Assembly (NCBI RefSeq): GCF_000765475.1
Contig: NZ_JRHO01000004.1
Span: 1 to 56,343 of the forward strand
Direction of reading: 5' to 3'
Source: Methanococcoides methylutens
GTDB taxonomy: Archaea; Halobacteriota; Methanosarcinia; Methanosarcinales; Methanosarcinaceae
Length of the DNA: 56,343 bases
Below, in pieces: positions 17,708 through 26,614 of the stretch (its first letter is position 1; each line of letters opens with the position of its first letter). The translations under genes and the position numbers were made by a program. A model generated the notes under the pieces. That model searched no databases and had not been told where the DNA came from. It saw nothing but the letters and a program-made list of their open reading frames with translations.

Positions 17708-19575
17708 AGCTCACCCCGGCTTCTGATAATAAGAATCTCAACGATCACCAATAGCATGGCAATAATGATGAGATAGATGTCAATGTAATTCTTGGTCGTG
17801 TAGGTATTTTCCCTAACGATCTGGGAACCTTCCTGTGATGTGGCTCGGTCCAGAACACCGGAGGAATCGATGGTGGTATCGGATTCCATGTCATCATAAA
17901 GGTTGACAGCAATGTTCTTTCCTGCAACCTCGTAGGTCCCGACCTCATCATAGAGTAACCTGCTGGTGGTCACGGTTCCGGTAGGTGTGGAAACATCCTG
18001 TTCATTTGCAAGTGCGGAAATAGCACCTGTCTGGATGTTGTAGTCACCGATATCCCCCGCTCCGCCAAGCCATGCGATCAGCTTTGCCCAGAGGACTGGG
18101 TACTCAGGCAGGTTGTGGAAATTGTTCCATGCATTTTCACCAAGCTCATCGCTTAAACCCAGGTACATCACTGTTCCGTCACCGACGCTCCAGTAAGCCA
18201 GCATCGGGATGCCTGAATCAGTATTTACAAGGGAAACTGCATCTGACCTGATGGTAGCATTAAGGTATGTGTAAACTGCAATATCCTTGAATCTCACATC
18301 TTCTGTAAGTCTTGTCTCCTGCACAACCTTCAGGGTTTCACCGTTGTTGCTTTGCATAGTGGCAATTGGCTTTACCGGAAGCACCTTGAGCAGATCAAAG
18401 TTCGCAGCTGCCGGATCAAGTGTAGGTGATGCGATGAACAGCACTTCTCCGCCATCTTTTATGAAAGAATCAAGGAGTGTGACCTCTTCGACAGTCAGTG
18501 CTCTTTGTTGTGTGTCTATCACGATAACCTTGTAATCACTAAGATCTGATGGAACATTGTTTGACTGGGTTGCCCTTATGTTCGGCAACAATGAAAGTGA
18601 AACTGAAGCCGGAGAGTTTTTAACATCGGTCACAAGGAGCAGTTCGTTGTGAACGTCCGAAGGAATTGAGATGTAAGCTGTATTATCAGTTATGAGACTG
18701 TCATCTTTTGTTATCCTGAGTGTTGTAACGCCAGGTCCCAGATTTGTCAGCTTGAACTCGCTGGTTGAAAAAGGACTTACAGTAAGTGTAACGCTCTTCT
18801 TTGTCTCGCTTCCGGGGGTATCGATCTCCAGGTTGACATTCTGTGTTATCTCGTTGTAGTTCTTAACAACACAGTTGTAAGTGTAACCGTTCTCTTCAGC
18901 CTCAAGCCAGCCCTGGATTATACCAACGTTGTCAGCAGGCGCTCCGACCCTTACAAAGCTTACCTTCATACCATAGGATTCTGCAAGTCTCTTTGCAGAG
19001 ACAGGGTCCTCCCCTTCCCAGTTGGTGAAATCTGATATGACGATTATCCTTCCGCCTTCGTTAGAAAGCATTCGCATGGCATTCGTTATGGAAGATGACA
19101 GGTCTGCCACCGTTCCCTTTCCTGATAATCCGTCAAGCGTGTCCTTTGTAGCTGAAGACCCGGCGGCTTCAAGAACTGTGACCGGGATGTTCTGTGCAAG
19201 AATGATACTGTTCTTCTTGCTGACATATGTCTTGGCGATCTCAGTGGCACTGTCGAACCTTCCGTCAGTGTTCATGCTTGCAGAAGCATCGATGACAAAG
19301 ATAGTGTGCTCTCCGCTCAGGCTTTCCTCGGATGTATAGAATGGGGCTGCCACTGCAACGGATATCAGTATTAGTACCAGTAATTGTGCCAGGAATATAG
19401 GGTCCTTGATAAGTCTTCTAAGGGAGGCGAACCGTTTTTTCTTCTGTTCTGCCCGCATCAGGAACATCAGGGACGGGATCTTCAGCTGAAGTGGTTTTGG
19501 TCTTAACAGGTACAATATAATAAGTGGAATCACACTTGCAAGGGCTGCAAGTCCCAGTGTGTTCTCAAAAGGCAT
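17704..19575 (-). CDS. BatA-like membrane protein with VWA domain
   Basis: A 623-residue protein. It begins with the hallmark aerotolerance-protein N-terminus: LAALASVIPLIILYLLRPKP, then KIPSLMFLMRAEQKKKRFASLRRLIKDPIFLAQLLVLILISVAVAAPF. A VWA domain follows with intact MIDAS (FVIDASASMNTDGRFDSA). Further on are a DUF4159/amidotransferase-like segment (YKVIVIDTQQRALTVEEVTLLDSFIKDGGEVLFIA) and a C-terminal transmembrane helix (IDIYLIIIAMLLVIVEILII). Its ATG overlaps the DUF58 stop codon by one base, and it shares a four-base overlap with the next VWA gene, so translation is tightly coupled. Confidence 0.87.
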   Translation of the reverse strand: MPFENTLGLAALASVIPLIILYLLRPKPLQLKIPSLMFLMRAEQKKKRFASLRRLIKDPIFLAQLLVLILISVAVAAPFYTSEESLSGEHTIFVIDASASMNTDGRFDSATEIAKTYVSKKNSIILAQNIPVTVLEAAGSSATKDTLDGLSGKGTVADLSSSITNAMRMLSNEGGRIIVISDFTNWEGEDPVSAKRLAESYGMKVSFVRVGAPADNVGIIQGWLEAEENGYTYNCVVKNYNEITQNVNLEIDTPGSETKKSVTLTVSPFSTSEFKLTNLGPGVTTLRITKDDSLITDNTAYISIPSDVHNELLLVTDVKNSPASVSLSLLPNIRATQSNNVPSDLSDYKVIVIDTQQRALTVEEVTLLDSFIKDGGEVLFIASPTLDPAAANFDLLKVLPVKPIATMQSNNGETLKVVQETRLTEDVRFKDIAVYTYLNATIRSDAVSLVNTDSGIPMLAYWSVGDGTVMYLGLSDELGENAWNNFHNLPEYPVLWAKLIAWLGGAGDIGDYNIQTGAISALANEQDVSTPTGTVTTSRLLYDEVGTYEVAGKNIAVNLYDDMESDTTIDSSGVLDRATSQEGSQIVRENTYTTKNYIDIYLIIIAMLLVIVEILIIRSRGEL

Positions 19576-20456
19576 CAGATCCTCCTCCCGCTAATTGTGT
19601 GGAAGAATGCATCAAATACCGGCGTGTCAGTTGTAAATGTAAAGAAATCAGCACCGACATGGTCGCAGATGTTCCTGATCCCATCGATATGAGCCTGTAG
19701 TTCTTCCTGGTATTTGTCCTTGAAATTGTTGCTGAGGTAAGTCTTCAGTTCATCATCTGTCTCAAGGTCCATGAGCTTTACATGTCCATGCATGGACAGG
19801 TCGCTCTCTGAAGGGTCAAGCACCTGTATAAGCATGAGGTCGTGATGAGATAATCGATAGATAGCTGATTCAATGGAACTCAGATCTTCCATGAAATCTG
19901 AAATAATGACAATCAGTGACCTTGAACGTATAACACGTTCGTACTGTTCGACGCAGCTGTTCAATGCGGTCTGACCTTCAAGTTCTACTTCTGCAAGACG
20001 GTCAATGTCCCTGAGAAGGTAACGTCTGCCCCTGTGAGTCTGGGATATTGCTATATTATCAGCATATGTGGATATGCCGAACTTGTCGTTGTCCTTGGTG
20101 ACAAGATATGCAAAACCGGCGGCAAGCATGGCCCCATACTCGTATTTAGTAACATCGACGGTAGAATAATCCATGCTGTTACTGGAATCCAGCAGTATGT
20201 GGGTAGTTACTGATTTGTCCTCTTCGAACTCCCTCACATAGAGCTTTTCAGACCTTGCATACACATTCCAGTCAATGGATTTAATATCGTCCCCGGGATG
20301 ATACTCAACATAGCCAATGGTATCAAGACCGCGGCCGCTATGTGTTGAACGCCTGCTTCCTGCATAGGCACTGGAAACCCGCTTTCTTACCATGAAAGTA
20401 AAGCGGTCCAGCTGGCGGAAGAAATCCACATCGATCCTGTGTTTCCTGTCACTCAT
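19575..20456 (-). CDS. DUF58 domain protein
   Basis: A 293-residue cytoplasmic protein with the DUF58 core: RRSTHSGRGLDTIGYVEYHPGDDIKSIDWNVYARSEKLYVREFEEDKS. A VWA-like half follows (THILLDSSNSMDYSTVDVTKYEYGAMLAAGFAYLV). DUF58 proteins nearly always stand next to MoxR AAA ATPases and VWA proteins, as here, and are thought to be their adaptor. The gene lies 57 bases after moxR on the same strand and overlaps the BatA-like gene. No membrane segment is visible, unlike some bacterial members. Confidence 0.92.
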   Translation of the reverse strand: MSDRKHRIDVDFFRQLDRFTFMVRKRVSSAYAGSRRSTHSGRGLDTIGYVEYHPGDDIKSIDWNVYARSEKLYVREFEEDKSVTTHILLDSSNSMDYSTVDVTKYEYGAMLAAGFAYLVTKDNDKFGISTYADNIAISQTHRGRRYLLRDIDRLAEVELEGQTALNSCVEQYERVIRSRSLIVIISDFMEDLSSIESAIYRLSHHDLMLIQVLDPSESDLSMHGHVKLMDLETDDELKTYLSNNFKDKYQEELQAHIDGIRNICDHVGADFFTFTTDTPVFDAFFHTISGRRI

Positions 20457-20513
20457 GGTTTAATATCAGTTTTCGTTATTCATTGGCTTACACTGGTTGC
20501 ACTTATGAGCAAC

Positions 20514-21488
20514 TCATTTGACCTTTGTCAATATTTCCTTAATGACCTGATCAGGAGTTATACCACGTCTCTCGGATTCGAAGGTCAGGATGATCCTGTG
20601 TCTCAGGATCGGATATGCCATGGCCTCGATATCCTCGTTGCTGACGAAGTTCCTGCTGTTTACCAGTGCACGTGCTTTTGCTGCAAGTATCAGACCGATG
20701 GATGCTCTCGGTGATGCACCATATTCGATGAAATCCGTCCATTTGCGGGTTGCCATCACTATTTTGATGGCTCTGTCCTTTATGTCGTCAGCAATTGGTA
20801 TATCCCTTGTGAGACGCTGCAGCTGTAGCACCATTTTCTTGTCAAGTACTTTCCTGACCTGTGGCTCCTCATATTGAGTATAGCGTCTTACGATCTCTTT
20901 TTCCTCATCAAAGGATGGGTAGTCCAGCAGGATCTTCAAAAGGAACCTGTCAAGCTGTGCCTCAGGAAGCGGGAAAGTACCTTCCATCTCAATAGGATTC
21001 TGGGTTGCAAGTAAGAAGAACGGTTTGTCAAGCAGGAAGGTATCATTTCCAACAGTTACCTGCTTTTCCTGCATAGCCTCAAGCAATGCTGACTGGGTCT
21101 TTGGAGAAGCACGGTTGATCTCATCTGCAAGAACTATATTTGAGAAGACTGGCCCTGGTTCGAACTTAAATTCCTTGCTTCCACCCCTTTCCTCGATGAT
21201 GTGTGTGCCTGTGATATCTGCAGGCATAAGGTCCGGAGTACACTGTATCCTGCTGAAATCAAGGTCCATTGTCCTAGCTATGGTAGATACTGTCAGTGTC
21301 TTTCCAAGCCCTGGATTACTCTCCATAAGTGCATGACCGTTACACAGGATCGCAATGACGATCTGTTCAACTGTGTCCTTCTGTCCGACTATGACCTTTG
21401 ATATCTCATTGAAAAGTGCTGCAAAGGCATCTCCAGCACCCTTGTAGACCCGTTCAAGTTCACCGGATCCGGCGTCATTGGAATTCAT
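20514..21488 (-). CDS. MoxR family AAA+ ATPase
   Basis: A 324-residue AAA+ ATPase. Walker A is the degenerate MoxR form ESNPGLGKT, Walker B is IVLADEINRASPKTQSALLEAMQE, sensor 1 is LLATQNPIEMEGTFPLPEAQLDRFL, and GASPRASIGLILAAKA is the sensor 2 region. MoxR proteins act as chaperones that activate or insert metal-dependent enzymes and envelope complexes through VWA partners. AAGGAGA upstream of ATG 21488 is a clear ribosome-binding site. It is second in a five-gene minus-strand set ending at 15263. Confidence 0.94.
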   Translation of the reverse strand: MNSNDAGSGELERVYKGAGDAFAALFNEISKVIVGQKDTVEQIVIAILCNGHALMESNPGLGKTLTVSTIARTMDLDFSRIQCTPDLMPADITGTHIIEERGGSKEFKFEPGPVFSNIVLADEINRASPKTQSALLEAMQEKQVTVGNDTFLLDKPFFLLATQNPIEMEGTFPLPEAQLDRFLLKILLDYPSFDEEKEIVRRYTQYEEPQVRKVLDKKMVLQLQRLTRDIPIADDIKDRAIKIVMATRKWTDFIEYGASPRASIGLILAAKARALVNSRNFVSNEDIEAMAYPILRHRIILTFESERRGITPDQVIKEILTKVK

Positions 21489-21573
21489 TTGATGTTCTCC
21501 TTGTATTGCGATAGATCGAATTTGTTAATGTGATAGTAATGTTATAGTTCGTATGATAGGCAATTTGATGACC

Positions 21574-22467
21574 TCAGTTCTTAGCCATCTCCTCGAAGTA
21601 TTCCTTTATGATACTTTCATACCCTTCGGGGAGTTGCTCATAATAGGCAGGTGATGAAATTAATCCGACCTCATAGGCGGACGAGCTCACAAAATCAGGT
21701 GGAAGTTCCTCACTTTCTTCCCCCCCTATAAAACCGGTCCCTGCTCCCGGTGGAAGTGAGAGGTCGACCTCTTCTCCTTCAACTACGATCACAGCCGGCT
21801 CGCCTATGAGATCTTCTTCGCCACCGTTCCCGTCTCCGTCACCATCCAGTGGAAATGTCTCATCAGGAGATGTTGCATTCTCATTACCAGGCATTCCCGG
21901 AAAGTCCTGGATAATATCTGCAAGGTCATCGGGGTCAACGTCCGACTGATAATCGGTCACCATGACAAAACTGAAAATCGCAAGGGAGACAACAAGAAGT
22001 GCCATGCTCGCCTTGAACCTCTTCTTTTCGAGAAGTTCGGAAGAGTTGACCTTTGAAGCGATCTCGAGAACATTGCCCATGAGCTCATCAACAATGATGT
22101 TATGGATATTTTTGTTATCGTTCGCAGTTCGCAGCCTCTCGTTCAGTGAAGGGAACTTTTCTTCGATAAGTGATACTATCTGTATCTTTCTGTCCCGGTA
22201 ATGTATGGCAAAGGTAAGCAGGACTGAAATGAAGATGGATATTAATGCAAGGAACAAAAAACCGGTTGAAATGGCATCTGAGGGACCGTATGTTGAATCT
22301 GCATATAGTTCAAAGGTCCTGAATTTAAAAAGTACCTGGTCGAACTTCAGTATCTTCAGCAGAGTAAATAATATTAATGTGATAATGGAAAAATCAAGTA
22401 TCTTATAGACACGCTTGTATTTATTAGCAGCAGACTCCTGTTTTTTAATAAATGAATCAATATCCAT
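21574..22467 (-). CDS. Membrane protein of unknown function heading the MoxR-VWA operon
   Basis: A 297-residue protein with three hydrophobic helices (LDFSIITLILFTLLKIL; AISTGFLFLALISIFISVLLTFAI; FKASMALLVVSLAIFSFVMV). Between the second and third is a helical cytoplasmic segment (KIQIVSLIEEKFPSLNERLRTANDN). After the third is a long acidic Asp/Gly/Glu/Pro-rich tail, probably extracytoplasmic, ending YEQLPEGYESIIKEYFEEMAKN. Similar DUF7502-like proteins accompany MoxR-DUF58 genes in other Euryarchaeota; that link is from memory of gene contexts and is not tested here. Function is unknown beyond membership of this operon. Confidence 0.8.
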   Translation of the reverse strand: MDIDSFIKKQESAANKYKRVYKILDFSIITLILFTLLKILKFDQVLFKFRTFELYADSTYGPSDAISTGFLFLALISIFISVLLTFAIHYRDRKIQIVSLIEEKFPSLNERLRTANDNKNIHNIIVDELMGNVLEIASKVNSSELLEKKRFKASMALLVVSLAIFSFVMVTDYQSDVDPDDLADIIQDFPGMPGNENATSPDETFPLDGDGDGNGGEEDLIGEPAVIVVEGEEVDLSLPPGAGTGFIGGEESEELPPDFVSSSAYEVGLISSPAYYEQLPEGYESIIKEYFEEMAKN

Positions 22468-22542
22468 AAGTACAGATCCTTTAATGATAAATTTCTAAGA
22501 TTACTACGACCACTATTCTTCCCTTTATATAAAAATGTGTGT

Positions 22543-23397
22543 TTAGTTATCCAGAAGGTAGCCATTATAAGAGCCAAGAACCTTCAGCATGGATACTTTA
22601 GAATCAATATGATATAGAGCATCTTTTATAACTGCATCGGATGTGCTTCCTTCCAGATCGATATAGAAAAGGTAGTCACCGAGCGAACGCTTGGATGGTC
22701 TTGACTCGATCCTTGTAAGATTTATATCCCTCTTTGCAAATTCACCTAGGATCTCATATAGAGAACCAGCCCTGTCATTCCCGATGTAGGCTATTACGGA
22801 TGTCTTGCGTACATAAGCATCATTGGTGTTGCTTTCATCCATTTCCGTATCATTTTTTCGGATGGCAATAAAACGGGTATGATTCTGCTCCCGGTCCTGG
22901 ATATTTGGCATCAGTATATTGAGACCATATGCTTTTGCTGATTCTTCTGATGCAATGGCTGCCATTTCCTCGAACTCGTTGGCAAGTTTAGCAGCATGTG
23001 ATGTGCTTCCGGTTGTACGTATCTCCACATCCTTGAAATGTGTCCTTATGAACTGCCTGCACTGTGCAAGCGCCTGTGGATGTGAAAGTATGATCCTGAT
23101 ATCAGAGATCTTGCCTTTGGATAGCAGGCAGTGCTTGATCGGTACAACGATCTCTCCTATAATAGTAACATCACTTTCAAGCAAAAGATCAAGCGTGATA
23201 CCAACTGAACCTTCAATGGAATTTTCAATGGGAACGATACCCATGTCTGTTCTTCCTACGATGACCGCGGAAAAAGTGTCGGTAATATCATCATAATACA
23301 AGAGGGATGCTTTCCCTTCGATCCCCTGTTTTTTCATCCAGCCTTTTGCAGCTTTATCTGAGTAGGACCCTGCAGGTCCAAGTACGCCAACGATCAT
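22543..23397 (-). CDS. pheA: Prephenate dehydratase
   Basis: Converts prephenate to phenylpyruvate in phenylalanine synthesis. The protein has 284 residues. The catalytic part starts VGVLGPAGSYSDKAAKGW and contains VPIENSIEGSVGITLDLLLE and the substrate-binding TGSTSHAAKL. An ACT domain follows at about 195-275 (SVIAYIGNDRAGSLYEILGEFAKRDINLTRIESRPSK), with the ESRP motif of phenylalanine feedback. A TATA-like TTTTTATAAAG near 23418 is about 25 bases from ATG 23397, so the message is probably leaderless. The gene stands alone, without aroA-type neighbours. Confidence 0.94.
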   Translation of the reverse strand: MIVGVLGPAGSYSDKAAKGWMKKQGIEGKASLLYYDDITDTFSAVIVGRTDMGIVPIENSIEGSVGITLDLLLESDVTIIGEIVVPIKHCLLSKGKISDIRIILSHPQALAQCRQFIRTHFKDVEIRTTGSTSHAAKLANEFEEMAAIASEESAKAYGLNILMPNIQDREQNHTRFIAIRKNDTEMDESNTNDAYVRKTSVIAYIGNDRAGSLYEILGEFAKRDINLTRIESRPSKRSLGDYLFYIDLEGSTSDAVIKDALYHIDSKVSMLKVLGSYNGYLLDN

Positions 23398-23445
23398 CGG
23401 TTAGAATGGGATTGCTTTATAAAAATAGTTTGTGTTACCAACATG

Positions 23446-24909
23446 TCATTTTTTAATTAGCCTGAAGATAATTCCCAGTCCAGCCAGATTGATCAATATT
23501 ATGAGAATAGACCCAAGCGTACGACGTATATCTTTTTGTCCGGCATCCCCTGATGCTTCCGAAACATCCGGCATCGGATCGAACCTGATAACCTGATCGG
23601 TATCTGAATAGACGGTTCTTTCCAGAAGCATTTCTGGCTCTTCCGTTGTCTTCACCCTTATATCATACTGCTTGTCCCGCTCAAGTCCATAGAAAATATA
23701 TGAATCATCTCCAGTTGCATCCGCAATCGTTTCATTGCTCCTGGATATTGTGACAGTACCGGTTTCAGGTAGTATCACCTTGAAATTGACATAACTCTTT
23801 GATGCGAGAGACCTGCCGTTCGTAAAACGCATCTCATCAGGCAGGTCAAGTACGCTAAGTATGGTAGGTGCAATATCCTGCTGCCCGAATTCGCCTTCAG
23901 GGACCTCATTGTCCAGGTTCCTGGATGTGACAATAAAAGGTATCCTCAGGACTTCCGGCTGGCTGGCATATTTATCCGATTTGCTCCCCCCTCTTCCGTC
24001 TGCAGACTGGAATGTCATTCCGTGGTCAGAGGTTATGATCAATGCCAAATCGTTTTTTTCTGTTAATTCGTACAGTTCACCTATCATTATGTCGAGGTCT
24101 TCGATAGTATCCGCATAACCTTCACCCCTGCGATAGAGTCCTGCCGTATCCACTGCACCGACGTTGATAGTAAGGATGAACTTCTGTTCAGGATAAGTTT
24201 GATGCATCAGGTCGAGAACCTCAATTGCAGTGTCCATAGCCCAGCGGTTGTAGGCATAGTAACGTTCAATGCTACCTTCAGGATATTGATCAATGTATTC
24301 AGGTGCTGATTCTGCATTTATTTCCAGGGCCTCCGTAATGGATGTCCACAGATCTTCATACTGGCTATCATAATTGAAATTTGCAATAACTTCCATCTGA
24401 GGGTCATTGATGGATGTCGTGAGGTCATGTACGATCACATCCTGTTCTGCGAGTATTTCCGGGATGTCACCTTTTTGAAGTATTCCAAAAGCAAGGTATC
24501 CATTTTTATGTGCAATGTCATAGATCGTTGCATCGGTGTAAGCAACCATTGCAGGAGTTGCTCCGGAATTTCCCGTTACGATCACCGAATGTCCGTCCTC
24601 ACCTTCTGTTGAAGGGGTTAGTACAGTAACCACTCGCAGGCCTTTATCTGACAGCATCGAAATATTTCTGGCCACTGGCTTTTCAATGGTTGTACCATCG
24701 AGTGCATAAGGGATCATTTCAGGATAAATGTAGGATGAACCAAGTCCATCGATAATTAAAATGACTGCTCCATCTGGTGTGCTGATCGGATTGACCTCTG
24801 TTTGGGAAAGTGCGCCTGCCTGGGGTGCGGTAAAGGAAACTATGAAACAAATAATTAGAAAAATCCACCCAACTGTATGAATATTATTAAATGTATGCCC
24901 GTTTTTCAT
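23446..24909 (-). CDS. Membrane-anchored extracytoplasmic alkaline-phosphatase-fold hydrolase
   Basis: A 487-residue protein with an N-terminal signal (IFLIICFIVSFTAPQAGALS) and a C-terminal transmembrane helix (LGSILIILINLAGLGIIFRLIKK). The body has the alkaline-phosphatase/phosphodiesterase metal motifs: VILIIDGLGSSYIY, GHSVIVTGNSGATPAMVAY, and IITSDHGMTFQ with a second metal-site Asp-His pair. The nucleophile would be the Ser/Thr in SVIVTGNSG, which is not certain. It could hydrolyse phosphate or sulfate esters or transfer phospho-head groups at the cell surface. Substrate unknown. Confidence 0.82.
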   Translation of the reverse strand: MKNGHTFNNIHTVGWIFLIICFIVSFTAPQAGALSQTEVNPISTPDGAVILIIDGLGSSYIYPEMIPYALDGTTIEKPVARNISMLSDKGLRVVTVLTPSTEGEDGHSVIVTGNSGATPAMVAYTDATIYDIAHKNGYLAFGILQKGDIPEILAEQDVIVHDLTTSINDPQMEVIANFNYDSQYEDLWTSITEALEINAESAPEYIDQYPEGSIERYYAYNRWAMDTAIEVLDLMHQTYPEQKFILTINVGAVDTAGLYRRGEGYADTIEDLDIMIGELYELTEKNDLALIITSDHGMTFQSADGRGGSKSDKYASQPEVLRIPFIVTSRNLDNEVPEGEFGQQDIAPTILSVLDLPDEMRFTNGRSLASKSYVNFKVILPETGTVTISRSNETIADATGDDSYIFYGLERDKQYDIRVKTTEEPEMLLERTVYSDTDQVIRFDPMPDVSEASGDAGQKDIRRTLGSILIILINLAGLGIIFRLIKK

Positions 24910-25362
24910 CTTGTGGACAATAATTGTTCAGAATAAAATAAGTACTGTTTTTTAATTTCTGATTTGATTTTTTTATTTTTCCTTGTTATTTACAACTTTA
25001 TCTACTAATTATGCCTTGTTTTTTAACATATGTTATATAAATTCATTTATTGTCCATTATATGCTTTCAATTACAGATATTAAATAAATTATTCATAGTG
25101 CCTGTTGAATTGCTTTTTCTCTAATAATTTTTGAAGAAATAAAAAGTATAATTTATTGAATCGATTTGCTTTTATATTATATTAGTAAATTGCATTACAG
25201 ACAATCATATAAAAGAATATCCATTCAAAAAATGACATGTTTTTTATCAAAAGTATAATTTTTAAAATAATCAATAACAATCGGCTTTATATTTTTTAAT
25301 CAAAATTAATACTCATTTTACATTTTGTCAAAAACATTATATATTAAAATTTACAAAAACAA

Positions 25363-25387
25363 ATGTTTATATATTGCAGATCCAGAC
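25363..25387 (+). promoter_or_regulatory. mtaA promoter: TATA box plus CCAGAC element
   Basis: ATGTTTATATAT (25363-25374), a 7-base spacer and CCAGAC (25382-25387) precede mtaA. The same arrangement with the same spacing occurs at 35180-35204 before the second mtaC. The expected transcription start is near 25394, leaving a leader of about 90 bases. Confidence 0.65.
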
Positions 25388-25457
25388 TTTATTTTGAGTA
25401 AATCTGGCTAATTTGTGAGCTTGAAATTAATATTTGTTGCATCTGGCCTGACCAGAT
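25382..25457 (+). promoter_or_regulatory. Two CCAGA/TCTGG inverted repeats around the mtaA start site
   Basis: First repeat: CCAGA-C-TTTA (25382-25391) pairs with TAAA-TCTGG (25399-25407). Second repeat: ATCTGG-CCTGA-CCAGAT (25441-25457). The four half-sites are the same sequence, so arms in the leader could pair with alternative partners or bind a dimeric regulator repeatedly. The ribosome-binding site GGAGTGAT follows at 25471-25478. Confidence 0.55.
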
Positions 25458-25482
25458 CTCAAACTGTAATGGAGTGATATAA

Positions 25483-26502
25483 ATGACCGATCTAACCCAA
25501 AAAGAAAGATTATTGAAAGCATTAAAAAAAGAAACAGTTGACAAGATCCCTGTACTATCCGTTACGCAGACAGGTATAGAAGATCTTATGGATCAGACCG
25601 GTGCTGCATGGCCGGAAGCCCACTCAGATCCTGAAAAGATGGCAACTCTTGCTATCGCATCCCATGAGGTCTGTGGTCTGGAAGGCGTGAGGTACCCATA
25701 CTGTCTTACCGTCCTTGCAGAAGCAATGGGCTGTGAGGTTAACATGGGCACAAAGGACAGGCAACCATCTGTTACTGATCACCCATATCCAAAAGGTGTT
25801 GATAACCTTGAGATGCCTGCAGACCTCTTAAACAATGGAAGGATACCTGCTGTCCTCGAAGCATCAAAGATCATAAGGGAAAAGGTAGGAGATGATGTCC
25901 CACTAATTGCAGGTATGGAAGGCCCTGTAACCCTTGCATCAGATCTTGCAAGTGTCAAAAAGTTCATGAAATGGTCGATCAAGAAACCTGATGACTTTGA
26001 GACCATCCTTGATTTTGCAACAGATGCATGTATCGAATACGCAAATGCATTAGCAGATGCAGGTGCAGATGTTATCTGTGTGCCGGATCCTGTAGCATCC
26101 CCGGATCTTATGAACCCTTCCACATTTGATGCAATGCTCAAGCCAAGGCTTGCAAGATTTGCAGAAGCTGTCAAGTGTCCGATGGTACTACACGTCTGCG
26201 GTAATGTTACACCTATCCTTGACATGATGGCAGACTGCAAGTTTGAAGGTCTCAGCATTGAAGAGAAAGTAGCAGACCTTAAAGGTGCAATCGCAACAGC
26301 AGGTGACAGGGCAGTGATCGTAGGCAACGTCTCCAGTCCTTTCACATTGCTTGCAGGTGATGTTGCAAAGGTCAAAGAAGACTCAAAGAATGCTCTGGAA
26401 GACGGTGTTGCTGTATTAGCCCCTGGCTGTGGTATTGCACCAAAGACACCTATCGAGAACATCAAAGCACTTGTTGAAGCAAGAGACGATTTCTTTGCTT
26501 GA
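25483..26502 (+). CDS. mtaA: Methylcobamide:coenzyme M methyltransferase, methanol-specific
   Basis: Transfers the methyl group from methyl-Co(III) MtaC to coenzyme M, giving methyl-CoM for methanogenesis. The protein has 339 residues in a uroporphyrinogen-decarboxylase-type barrel. The zinc site His-x-Cys is seen in VLHVCGNV and the third ligand Cys in APGCGIAPKTP. CSVTQTG-like SVTQTGIEDLMD and EAMGCEVNMGTKDRQPSVT resemble Methanosarcina MtaA more than the methylamine enzyme MtbA. GGAGTGAT precedes ATG 25483. A terminator at 26519 makes it monocistronic. The other parts of the methanol system follow on the same strand. Confidence 0.93.
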   Translation: MTDLTQKERLLKALKKETVDKIPVLSVTQTGIEDLMDQTGAAWPEAHSDPEKMATLAIASHEVCGLEGVRYPYCLTVLAEAMGCEVNMGTKDRQPSVTDHPYPKGVDNLEMPADLLNNGRIPAVLEASKIIREKVGDDVPLIAGMEGPVTLASDLASVKKFMKWSIKKPDDFETILDFATDACIEYANALADAGADVICVPDPVASPDLMNPSTFDAMLKPRLARFAEAVKCPMVLHVCGNVTPILDMMADCKFEGLSIEEKVADLKGAIATAGDRAVIVGNVSSPFTLLAGDVAKVKEDSKNALEDGVAVLAPGCGIAPKTPIENIKALVEARDDFFA

Positions 26503-26518
26503 ATAAATTGAATTAGCT

Positions 26519-26543
26519 AAAGGTCCTGATCATCAGGGCCTTT
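26519..26543 (+). terminator. Terminator after mtaA
   Basis: AAAGGTCCTGA-TCA-TCAGGGCCTTT forms an 11-bp stem with one U-G pair and is followed by an AACTTATTTTT tract. It lies 17 bases after the mtaA stop codon. Confidence 0.75.
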
Positions 26544-26614
26544 AACTTATTTTTAAATTCCAGCTTTAATTTCACATCATTCGATCAAGGTTGATAGATC
26601 AGGGAGTCAGTAGC

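Larger units (their letters stand above)
24910..25482. other. 573-base very AT-rich intergenic region before mtaA
   Basis: The region between the divergent alkaline-phosphatase-fold gene and mtaA is extremely AT-rich and carries no convincing reading frame. The only clear signals are the mtaA promoter and inverted repeats in its last 120 bases (25363-25457). The start-proximal side probably holds the opposite promoter for the minus-strand gene, but no single TATA box stands out in such an A/T background. Confidence 0.6.
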
